Numbered from the stretch's first letter, positions 1 to 4,025 are shown. The stretch is DNA of 5,371 nt from Candidatus Falkowiibacteriota bacterium (GCA_014728685.1 WJLG01000098.1:1-5371), one strand, 5' to 3'. A program made the numbers and translations. Notes: generated by a model not told the origin, from the sequence alone.

Positions 1-87
1 ATCACCCAGCCGGCCTAAAGGCCTGGGTGATCATTTGCTCACACACAAATGAGGTCCCTTCGTCTAGTGGTTAGGACACCAGGTTTT
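1..87 (+). repeat. Direct repeat, copy 1 (tRNA-Glu upstream region plus 5' half of the tRNA)
   Basis: This stretch is identical, base for base, to 399-485. It holds a bulged stem-loop (arms 1-8/24-31 and 12-15/20-23), a second stem-loop (TCATTTG at 31-37 with CAAATGA at 46-52), and the first 35 bases of tRNA-Glu. Identity stops in the T-run of the anticodon loop: this copy has five T's (84-88) and the other has four. With that one-base indel allowed, the match runs two bases further (CA). The copy starts at base 1, so its true left limit cannot be seen. Confidence 0.95.
53..87 (+). pseudogene. Truncated tRNA-Glu 5' half
   Basis: The 35 bases match the acceptor 5' strand (GGTCCCT), D-arm and anticodon 5' stem (CCAGG) of the intact tRNA-Glu at 451-522. 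The sequence then leaves the tRNA inside the anticodon loop and runs into unrelated hairpin-forming DNA. No 3' half follows before the second full copy, so it cannot form a tRNA alone. It is either the target-site remnant of an insertion or one arm of a local duplication. Confidence 0.9.
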
Positions 88-88
88 T

Positions 89-117
89 CAGCCCAAGGCT
101 GACCAGCCTCTGGCTGG
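89..117 (+). other. Two tandem small hairpins with shared arms
   Basis: CAGCC-CAA-GGCTG (89-101) is followed at once by CCAGCC-TCT-GGCTGG (103-117). The four arms share the AGCC/GGCT core, so the middle pair (GGCTG 97-101 with CAGCC 104-108) can also pair, giving two exclusive folds. The block lies exactly between the broken tRNA half and the GIY-YIG gene. Its role is unknown. It could be an end structure of the inserted unit or a translation-control element of the next gene. Confidence 0.65.
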
Positions 118-136
118 CATCCTTAATAAAAAATTT

Positions 137-328
137 ATGTACTTTGTATATCTTATAAAAAGTGAGCTTGATTCTACATTTTATATAGGATGCACTAAGG
201 ACATAAAGAAAAGATTAAAAGAACATAATCAAGGAAAGACAAGATCGATCAAGTACAAGATTCCTTACAAGTTGATATATTGCGAAATCTACCCAAATAA
301 AACAGTTGCTAGAAAAAGAGAGAGATAG
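137..328 (+). CDS. Small GIY-YIG nuclease domain protein, C-terminus lost by frameshift
   Basis: The 63-residue product carries the GIY-YIG fold signature of the UPF0213/YhbQ-like and UvrC N-terminal nuclease families. It has YVYLIK-type strand residues at 4-8 (here YLIKS), F-Y-I-G-C at 15-19, then K-K-R-L-K-E-H-N at 24-31 with the expected Arg and His. The usual family Glu near the C-terminus survives as the Glu of ARKRER. Relatives usually run to about 80-100 residues. Here a stop comes right after this motif in a (GA)4 run (318-325). In another frame the reading continues to 387 with a family-like basic tail. The start ATG at 137 follows an A/T-rich stretch with no Shine-Dalgarno. The gene fills nearly all of the 311-bp insert between two copies of a tRNA-Glu repeat, which suggests a selfish nuclease or its remnant. 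A non-mobile housekeeping nuclease is possible. Confidence 0.8.
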   Translation: MYFVYLIKSELDSTFYIGCTKDIKKRLKEHNQGKTRSIKYKIPYKLIYCEIYPNKTVARKRER

Positions 329-387
329 AGTTGAAAAATAATAGTTTTAAGAAAAAAGAATTATTGGATAGATTAAGATATTGCTAA
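322..387 (+). pseudogene. Out-of-frame C-terminal tail of the GIY-YIG gene
   Basis: Read from 322 in the frame one base back from the CDS, the DNA encodes EIELKNNSFKKKELLDRL followed by RYC and TAA at 385-387. This tail is basic and helical. It fits the usual C-terminal end of short GIY-YIG proteins after an A-R-K-R-E motif. Joining the two frames would give a protein of about 83 residues. One extra base in the A-run (313-317), or one GA unit fewer in 318-325, would restore the frame. This reading ends 11 bases before the second repeat copy begins. Confidence 0.6.
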
Positions 388-398
388 TTGAGAGCGAT

Positions 399-450
399 AT
401 CACCCAGCCGGCCTAAAGGCCTGGGTGATCATTTGCTCACACACAAATGA
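399..450 (+). other. Two abutting stem-loops directly upstream of tRNA-Glu
   Basis: The first hairpin pairs ATCACCCA (399-406) with TGGGTGAT (422-429), with an inner GGCC-TAAA-GGCC and a three-base bulge. The second pairs TCATTTG (429-435) with CAAATGA (444-450). It ends one base before the tRNA. No room is left for a promoter between them and the tRNA, so transcription must start further left and the hairpins would be in the pre-tRNA leader. No U-run follows, so they are poor terminators. The same structure is at 1-52. Confidence 0.7.
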
Positions 451-485
451 GGTCCCTTCGTCTAGTGGTTAGGACACCAGGTTTT
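399..485 (+). repeat. Direct repeat, copy 2 (upstream region plus 5' half of intact tRNA-Glu)
   Basis: Exact match to 1-87 at an offset of 398 bases. Here the repeat continues seamlessly into the 3' half of a complete tRNA. The insert unit (88-398 plus this copy) therefore restores both the tRNA and its immediate upstream region. No other mobile-element gene or terminal inverted repeat is visible. Confidence 0.95.
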
Positions 486-522
486 CATCCTGGTAACAGG
501 GGTTCGATTCCCCTAGGGACTA
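451..522 (+). tRNA. tRNA-Glu (anticodon TTC)
   Basis: The 72 bases fold into a full cloverleaf. The acceptor stem is GGTCCCT with AGGGACT (first pair a G-U wobble) and the discriminator is A at 522. The D-arm contains AGTGGTTAGGAC, and the anticodon stem is CCAGG/CCTGG (477-481/489-493). The loop is TTTTCAT with TTC at 484-486. The T-arm is CAGGG-GTTCGATTC-CCCTA-like with the invariant GTTCGAT. CCA is not encoded (CAC follows), so it must be added after transcription. The 5' half belongs to an 87-bp direct repeat whose other copy is broken in the anticodon loop. A terminator follows within 10 bases. Confidence 0.97.
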
Positions 523-531
523 CACGAAAAC

Positions 532-571
532 AAAAAATACCCAAACGACAGTGCGGGTATTTTTTATTTTT
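532..571 (+). terminator. Rho-independent terminator of tRNA-Glu
   Basis: AAAAAATACCC (532-542) pairs with GGGTATTTTTT (555-565), with a 12-base loop and more T's to 571. The A-run on the left arm would also let it work on the other strand. Confidence 0.85.
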
Positions 572-584
572 GCTTTAATCGCAA

Positions 585-599
585 CTAGGGGAATCGAAC
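585..599 (-). repeat. Inverted copy of the tRNA-Glu T-arm
   Basis: On the minus strand these 15 bases read GTTCGATTCCCCTAG, identical to the T-loop and 3' T-stem/acceptor junction of the intact tRNA at 502-516. Neighbouring bases do not continue the tRNA on either side. It could be a tRNA gene remnant on the minus strand, or a copy made by an element that targets this tRNA. Confidence 0.7.
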
Positions 600-748
600 T
601 GGTTGGCGAGCGAGATATGAGGAATGAGGGAACGAATGACGAATAATCGAGCGACAAATGATGCGACCAGTCGGGAGCATTATTTGGCAACCCTGGACAA
701 GTGAACGAGCGGCAATTCCGGCCGCGAGTGAGCGCGACAAATCCCCCT
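600..748. other. Non-coding stretch with degenerate GA-rich repeats
   Basis: No credible gene is seen on either strand. From about 606 to 667 the plus strand is purine-rich, with recurring words such as GCGAGCGAG, GAATGAGG, GAATGACGAA and CGAGCGAC at irregular spacing. The part from about 694 to 748 (GACAAGTG... TGAGCGCGAC... ATCCCCCT) resembles 932-1024, suggesting a diverged duplicate. The function is unknown. Confidence 0.5.
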
Positions 749-749
749 A

Positions 750-787
750 AAAATAAAAGCGTCTACGAAAGTAGACGCTTTTATTTT
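750..787. terminator. Strong symmetrical hairpin with GAAA loop, likely bidirectional terminator
   Basis: AAAATAAAAGCGTCTAC (750-766) pairs perfectly over 17 positions with GTAGACGCTTTTATTTT (771-787) around a GAAA tetraloop. The GC core flanked by A- and T-rich arms gives a U-tract on either strand. No gene ends next to it in this window, so it either backs up the tRNA terminator or ends an unseen RNA. Confidence 0.7.
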
Positions 788-1189
788 AGTATTTCCGTAC
801 GAGGATGAGAATCCATGGAACACAACGAATAGAAAAGAATATACATAAATCTAAATATATCTTATTTAACCTGAGGCTAAGTGGTGAGATTCCCCGACTA
901 GCCGAAGGCTAGAAAATAACTTTACCAAACCGACGAACAAGTGCGGAATTACCCATCGTTGATCTTAAGCAAAGGAAATAGAGAAAAGCTTCCAAGCTAC
1001 TGAGCGAACGCGACTAATTTCCCTATGTATAAAATTTTTAAAAATTTTCAAACAAGCTACAAGCCTGTGGATTACTTGCGGATCGAATCTTTTTTTGTCA
1101 GAAACCAAAATTATAATTCTAATTATCTCACTCAAAATAAGCTAATCTTAAATAATATATAGCAAGATCTCCACACGCCCTGCCCTGTA
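788..1189. other. Intergenic region without a recognisable gene
   Basis: No supported open reading frame was found. Visible items are a small perfect hairpin CTAGCC-GAA-GGCTAG (898-912), the segment 875-900 with a faint resemblance to tRNA-Glu D- and T-arm words (CTAAGTGGT, GATTCCCC), a block at 932-1024 resembling 694-748, and an A/T palindrome at 1031-1048. The region becomes strongly A/T-rich toward the promoter at its right end. Confidence 0.5.
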
Positions 1190-1218
1190 TGTCCAAAAAT
1201 TAAAAAAATTGCTATAAT
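1190..1218 (+). promoter_or_regulatory. Predicted sigma-70-type promoter for the surface-protein gene
   Basis: A perfect TATAAT at 1213-1218 is preceded by TGC (1210-1212), an extended -10. A weak -35-like TGTCCA lies at 1190-1195 with 17-bp spacing. Transcription would start near 1225, leaving a leader of about 225 bases before the preferred start codon at 1451. Confidence 0.6.
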
Positions 1219-1269
1219 ATTTAATATACAAGATATAAACAAGAAATGCACAGGCGGAAAAAGATTTTC

Positions 1270-1308
1270 ACAAGTCTTGTATTTTAAGTAAAACGGCTTG
1301 TTCTTTTT
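1270..1308 (+). other. Terminator-like hairpin within the 5' leader
   Basis: ACAAGTC (1270-1276) can pair with GGCTTGT (1295-1301, one G-U), with an inner TTTTA/TAAAA stem (1282-1286/1289-1293). TTCTTTTT follows. It lies between the promoter and the gene, so if it works it would act as an attenuator, not as the end of a gene. The short stem makes this uncertain. Confidence 0.4.
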
Positions 1309-1377
1309 ACAATCAGCTCAAAGCAGTAGATGAGAATATATATATTTTATATATTAGCGAAGCACACACAATCTATT

Positions 1378-1411
1378 CCTATAGATGCATACCCCTTTGT
1401 GCATTTATAGG
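1378..1411 (+). other. 12-bp leader hairpin that buries an upstream ATG
   Basis: CCTATAGATGCA (1378-1389) pairs with TGCATTTATAGG (1400-1411), with one G-U, around a 10-base loop. The ATG at 1385 sits in the stem and AGGAGA (1409-1414) begins in its 3' arm. This argues against 1385 as the start codon and suggests an mRNA structural or translation-control element. Confidence 0.55.
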
Positions 1412-1450
1412 AGAAACGAAGTAAAACATAAAACAGAAATAAAATTTCTT

Positions 1451-2488
1451 ATGAAATTACTGCAAAGATACTCTGTGGTAGGGTTGATCCTTGCCATATG
1501 TTTTGCTCTCATTTCTCCGTTTGCTACTAACGCCGCTTATTATCAGAGGTTGGAAGACACTATCAGCGATTCTGATCTAAGCGCCACTAACGTAACTCAC
1601 ACGATCGTAGCTTCTACTACACAAACCCTGAATACTAATGATGACTATGTGGAAATAGTCTTCCCAGCTCAATTCTCAGCGATCTCATACACAAACCTTA
1701 CTTGCCCTTCCTCAGGTACAGCCTCCGGAACAGGCAATACTGTAAAGTGTATTTATAGTGCGGCTCAACCTTTGGCCGCCGGCAGCTCAACCTTTGTTTT
1801 GACCGGCGTCACTAATCCGAGTTCCAGAGGCAGCTACACTATAAATGTTTATTCCAAAGATTCTGGAGGGACTGAGATAGAAAAAAGTGCTGTGAAAGTT
1901 GCTATAATCGATGATGTTACTGTAACTGCCACGGTTGACCCGACTTTAATATTCGATATTGACGGTCTAGCCACCTCAACGACTGTCAATGGAGAGACAA
2001 CAACCGGCAGTTCAACTTATGATACTTTAGCTTTCGGCACCCTGACTGTGAACTCACAGGCAATACTGGGCCAACTGTTAAAAGTATCAACGAATGCCGC
2101 TTACGGATATTCCGTAACCGTAGCCCAAAATCAGGATCTGACTTCTGATGCTGGTGCTACCATCAACGCCTTTGTTGATGGTGCTGCGGCTTCAACCACC
2201 GCCCAAGCCTGGCAGAGTCCTGCCGGCACCTTGGGTAGCGCTGATACTTACGGCCATTTCGGTCTAACAGCAGCTGACACCTCCCTTTCGGGAGCAGCTT
2301 TCGGATCAGGTAATTACAAAGGCTTTGAAACCGATCCGATCGAGGTTATGTATAATGATGGTCCGGCTGATGGTACGACCGCTTATGTCGGTTCTTCTAC
2401 CGTCGCCTACTCCATTGAGATCGACGCTTTGCAAGAAGCAGGTGAGTACACAAACACACTTACGTATGTTTGTACTCCCACATACTAG
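1451..2488 (+). CDS. Secreted surface protein with a WxL-like C-terminal beta domain
   Basis: The 345-residue product starts with a classic signal peptide: MKLLQRY, a hydrophobic core from about 8 to 24, and a likely cut after TNA at 28. The longer reading from 1385 adds 22 polar residues, lacks a ribosome site and starts inside a hairpin, so 1451 is preferred although no Shine-Dalgarno is near it either. The mature part is Thr/Ser/Ala/Gly-rich and beta-like. An N-terminal domain spans about 29-150, with a possible disulfide between Cys85 and Cys100. A second domain begins near VTVTATVDPTL (about 156) and runs to the end, with LQEAGEYTNTLTYVCTPTY as its last strand. That ending resembles WxL-type wall-binding and spore-coat-U-like domains and matches secreted proteins I know from Parcubacteria. 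No membrane anchor, LPXTG or lipobox is seen. It is probably an exported, surface-attached structural or adhesive protein; the exact role is unknown. Confidence 0.8.
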   Translation: MKLLQRYSVVGLILAICFALISPFATNAAYYQRLEDTISDSDLSATNVTHTIVASTTQTLNTNDDYVEIVFPAQFSAISYTNLTCPSSGTASGTGNTVKCIYSAAQPLAAGSSTFVLTGVTNPSSRGSYTINVYSKDSGGTEIEKSAVKVAIIDDVTVTATVDPTLIFDIDGLATSTTVNGETTTGSSTYDTLAFGTLTVNSQAILGQLLKVSTNAAYGYSVTVAQNQDLTSDAGATINAFVDGAAASTTAQAWQSPAGTLGSADTYGHFGLTAADTSLSGAAFGSGNYKGFETDPIEVMYNDGPADGTTAYVGSSTVAYSIEIDALQEAGEYTNTLTYVCTPTY

Positions 2489-2550
2489 CTAGCATTCGGT
2501 GTCTCCTTTTTTGGAGAAAAAAAAGAGATGCAAATTTAGATATGTATCTA

Positions 2551-2591
2551 AAATAAAAATCGCTCCGGCTTTTCGGAGCGATTTTTTATTT
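2551..2591 (+). terminator. Rho-independent terminator of the surface-protein gene
   Basis: AAATAAAAATCGCTCCG (2551-2567) pairs with CGGAGCGATTTTTTATTT (2574-2591) apart from one extra T, around a six-base loop. It lies about 60 bases after the stop codon. Confidence 0.85.
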
Positions 2592-2610
2592 AGTAAAAAT
2601 TATTATCTAT

Positions 2611-2640
2611 TAAAAAACAGCAGTTTAAAACCACTGTTGG
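2611..2640 (-). terminator. Predicted terminator of the acyl carrier protein gene
   Basis: On the minus strand AACAGTGGTT (from 2638) folds back on AACTGCTGTT (to 2616), with two G-U pairs and a three-base loop. A run of T's (2615-2612) follows. It is about 20 bases past the acpP stop. It converges with the surface-protein terminator, separating the two opposed units. Confidence 0.65.
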
Positions 2641-2659
2641 TAAAGATGAAAATAGAAAC

Positions 2660-2944
2660 TCAATAAGAACTTAAACGACGATTAATATAGCTTATCAAGT
2701 CTTTAAATGTTGTTATTTCTTGAGAATCATCGTCTGAGATTTCGAAAGTATTTTTATTGATCCCTTGGATATTCTCACCCCAGACCATTTCCTCAACAGC
2801 CATAATCATCTCCACTAGGTCAAGCGAATCAGCGCCAAGATCATCAACCAAATTTGAATATTGATTGATGCGATCCTGCGACACTCCCAGTTTTTCGGAA
2901 ACGATCTCCTTTAACTTTTCTTCAAGGTTGGCAACCTTGTTCAT
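2660..2944 (-). CDS. acpP: Acyl carrier protein
   Basis: The 94-residue acidic helical protein has the ACP signature L-G-A-D-S-L-D-L-V-E, in which Ser40 is the expected 4'-phosphopantetheine attachment site. Helix I is about 6-20. Helix II follows Ser40 (LDLVEMIMAVEE). The C-terminal EITTFKDLISYI matches helix IV of bacterial ACPs. It would carry acyl chains in the cytoplasm for lipid or related synthesis. It is longer than E. coli AcpP (77 residues), mainly through about 11 extra residues around MVWGENIQGINKN (53-65), just after helix II. The start is well supported by GAAAGGAG six bases or so upstream. The gene has its own promoter and terminator. No fatty acid synthesis genes are in view, so its partner enzymes are unknown. 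Confidence 0.93.
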   Translation of the reverse strand: MNKVANLEEKLKEIVSEKLGVSQDRINQYSNLVDDLGADSLDLVEMIMAVEEMVWGENIQGINKNTFEISDDDSQEITTFKDLISYINRRLSSY

Positions 2945-2950
2945 GATCCT

Positions 2951-2958
2951 CTCCTTTC
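2951..2958 (-). promoter_or_regulatory. Ribosome binding site of acpP
   Basis: GAAAGGAG on the minus strand, followed by AGGATC and the ATG at 2944. The match and spacing are near ideal and fix the start. Confidence 0.85.
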
Positions 2959-2988
2959 AAAAAAATAAAGCCCAATGAACTTATAGCG

Positions 2989-3017
2989 ATAATAACAAAT
3001 ATTGTCATTTTAATCAA
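2989..3017 (-). promoter_or_regulatory. Predicted promoter of acpP
   Basis: On the minus strand TTGATT (3017-3012) and TATTAT (2994-2989) are exactly 17 bases apart, with TGT in front of the -10 (extended -10). Transcription would start near 2982, about 40 bases before the ATG. It begins right after the terminator of the upstream gene, so acpP is likely a separate unit. A second overlapping pair (ATGACA/TATAAG, 17 bp) is possible. Confidence 0.6.
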
Positions 3018-3019
3018 GT

Positions 3020-3053
3020 AAAAAGGCTGCGGAAGCCTTAAGCAACCGCAGCC
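3020..3053 (-). terminator. Terminator overlapping the end of the unknown gene
   Basis: On the minus strand GGCTGCGG (3053-3046) pairs with CCGCAGCC (3032-3025), followed by TTTTT (3024-3020). The left arm lies inside the last codons (ending Ala-Ala-Val-Ala, stop), so stop codon and terminator overlap. Confidence 0.85.
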
Positions 3054-3667
3054 GAAAAATCATTTTCGCTTTCTTTATCACGCACTAGATCGCGCACAAT
3101 AAATCCCAAATAAATCAGATCCCCGCTAAAAGAATCTTCGGTCCTGGAGATAAGCTCTTTGCCAAGGGATCCCTTTAGAATCTCTTTGACCTTTTTTTGA
3201 AGGGGTAAACAAGGTCCGGGATCATTAATGATAAAGAGCTGTTTGGCGTAGTCTTCCAAGATTTCAAGACTTGGATCTTTGATCTCGGAAAGTTCGCTTT
3301 CAAGCACGCGCCCTATTTGAGAACAAACTCCTGCGAGCAATCTTTCTTCACTTAAAAAATAAGTACAGGAAAAAGCCGAATAAATATGCAGAAGAAAGTT
3401 CAAATTTTGCCTATTTCTCAATCCGGGACTGATAAGCTCCCAAAAACGATCGACTATCGCCTTCTCGCCTTCGGAGCGATAAGCTACCATGCTTCTTAAA
3501 GCCAGAAACAGACCCAGATCATCCTGCTTCAAAAGCGGAAGCAAGCGTCTAAGGTGGTACTCTTGCTTTTTTATAGCTATTTCCCTTTTTTCTTCACTGA
3601 AGCCGGCTTTTTGTCTTTTTTTACTCCAGATAGCTATGTAGCTCAACAGTTTCTTTTTTTTATTCAT
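3038..3667 (-). CDS. Hypothetical helical protein, about 209 residues
   Basis: I do not recognise this protein. It is charged and Leu-rich, with a basic N-terminus (NKKKKLLSYIAIWSKKRQ) and then a run of predicted amphipathic helices. Examples are HLRRLLPLLKQDDLGLFLAL, the NLNFLLHIYSAFSCTYFL stretch, and LEILEDYAKQLFII. This is the look of an all-helical or HEAT-like soluble protein. There is no signal peptide, clear membrane segment or catalytic motif. AAAGGAGG precedes two adjacent ATGs. The second (3667) has 4-base spacing and is preferred over 3670, which would leave only one base. The gene has its own terminator, which overlaps its end, and a promoter far upstream at 3857-3884, giving a leader of about 180 bases. 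Placed between acpP and a cimA-like gene, but in its own unit, so position says little about function. Confidence 0.75.
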   Translation of the reverse strand: MNKKKKLLSYIAIWSKKRQKAGFSEEKREIAIKKQEYHLRRLLPLLKQDDLGLFLALRSMVAYRSEGEKAIVDRFWELISPGLRNRQNLNFLLHIYSAFSCTYFLSEERLLAGVCSQIGRVLESELSEIKDPSLEILEDYAKQLFIINDPGPCLPLQKKVKEILKGSLGKELISRTEDSFSGDLIYLGFIVRDLVRDKESENDFSAAVA

Positions 3668-3671
3668 CATG

Positions 3672-3679
3672 CCTCCTTT
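3672..3679 (-). promoter_or_regulatory. Ribosome binding site deciding between two ATGs
   Basis: AAAGGAGG-C precedes ATGATG. One base separates it from the first ATG (3670) and four from the second (3667), which favours the second. Confidence 0.75.
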
Positions 3680-3704
3680 GATATTTCTTTATAAAGAACG
3701 ATAT

Positions 3705-3737
3705 ATAAAAGACCACCCTTGCGAGATGGTCTTTTAT
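3705..3737 (-). other. Terminator-like hairpin in the leader of the unknown gene
   Basis: ATAAAAGACCA (3737-3727 on the minus strand) pairs perfectly over 11 positions with TGGTCTTTTAT (3715-3705), around an 11-base loop TCTCGCAAGGG. TTTTATATAT spans the 3' side. It stands only about 35 bases before the start codon and no gene ends here on either strand. It may be the expression platform of a regulated leader. A bidirectional terminator for an unseen RNA is the alternative. Confidence 0.6.
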
Positions 3738-3850
3738 CTTCTATATGGCGTAATTGTCTAATTAACTTGCGGCATATGAAAACAAACCATCCCGAAGGAA
3801 TAGTCCCAACAAGTTCAACAATAAATTTTTATTTATGGTTTGTTTCATAT
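3738..3850 (-). other. Structured 5' leader region, candidate regulatory RNA
   Basis: Read on the minus strand from a predicted start near 3850, GAAACAAACCAT (3846-3835) can pair with ATGGTTTGTTTTC (3790-3778) with one bulged T, enclosing AATAAA-AA-TTTATT and a UCC-UUCG-GGA hairpin. A second element follows: ATATG/CATAT around TAATT-AGAC-AATTA (about 3778-3741). The next structure is the terminator-like hairpin at 3737-3705. Structures in series ending in such a hairpin are the usual layout of riboswitch or attenuator leaders. No known class was recognised. Confidence 0.4.
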
Positions 3851-3856
3851 ATTCAT

Positions 3857-3884
3857 ATATTACCATCCTGGATTTTTTTGTCAA
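3857..3884 (-). promoter_or_regulatory. Predicted promoter of the unknown gene
   Basis: A perfect TTGACA (3884-3879 on the minus strand) and TAATAT (3862-3857) are 16 bases apart. It starts directly after the U-tract of the hairpin at 3892-3942, so the end of one transcript and the start of the next nearly touch. Confidence 0.55.
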
Positions 3885-4019
3885 ACAAAAAAGAGCCTGA
3901 TAGAAAGGATCTCCTTTTTGGTCTTCCTTTCTCTCAGGCTCTGTTATTATTTCAAGGCACGACATTTAATTTGCAAGGTCGGCTAATTCATCAAGGTGCG
4001 GAAAATTTATTAACAGCTT
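3885..4019 (-). ncRNA. Candidate small RNA of about 130 nt
   Basis: A promoter with perfect -35 (4026-4054) and a strong hairpin with U-tract (3892-3942 plus T's) enclose this segment on the minus strand, with no gene between. The 5' part carries CCTTG three times (3996-3992, 3978-3974, 3957-3953), at 18 and 21-base steps, each followed by an A/T-rich AAATTA-like stretch. The 3' part is the long hairpin. It does not look like SRP RNA, tmRNA, RNase P RNA or a riboswitch class I know. Alternatively it is a leader attenuator that is read through into the unknown gene. Confidence 0.4.
3887..3942 (-). terminator. Long hairpin with U-tract
   Basis: On the minus strand AGAGCCTGA-G-AGAAAGGA (3942-3925) pairs with TCCTTTCT-A-TCAGGCTCT (3909-3892), 17 pairs with one mismatch, around a 15-base loop. 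TTTTT (3891-3887) follows. The stem is longer than in most bacterial terminators, so it may be a stable RNA domain as well. On the plus strand the tail is GTTATTATTT, a weaker terminator. Confidence 0.7.
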
Positions 4020-4025
4020 GATATC

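Noticed and set aside
53..485. Group I intron in tRNA-Glu
   Set aside because: The insertion point fits, but only 49 bases precede and 11 follow the reading frame, too little for a catalytic core outside it, and the 5' half of the tRNA is repeated instead of being split once.
1..485. CRISPR array from the repeated unit
   Set aside because: Only two copies, 87 bp long, with a 311-bp coding insert and a tRNA inside the repeat.
1385..1450. Upstream ATG start for the surface protein
   Set aside because: The ATG is within a 12-bp stem, has no ribosome site, and would put 22 polar residues before a classic signal peptide.
2502..2517. TCTCC-TTTTTT-GGAGA hairpin after the surface-protein stop
   Set aside because: Five pairs only and followed by A's, not T's, on the plus strand; the real terminator is at 2551-2591.
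3711..3725. T-box antiterminator motif (AGGGTGG on the minus strand)
   Set aside because: Only AAGGGTGGT matches. The following ACCGCG part is missing and the neighbouring gene is not an aminoacyl-tRNA or amino acid gene.
3925..3942. TPP riboswitch CTGAGA word on the minus strand
   Set aside because: The second conserved half (ACCTGAT region and its helices) is absent and the word lies in a long perfect stem.
3762..3965. Minus-strand 67-codon open frame
   Set aside because: It covers the hairpin, U-tract and promoter-like site. No ribosome site or family resemblance; treated as non-coding RNA region.
3719..4021. Plus-strand 100-codon open frame
   Set aside because: It runs through two strong hairpins and two minus-strand promoter-like sites, has no ribosome site, and its product resembles no protein family.
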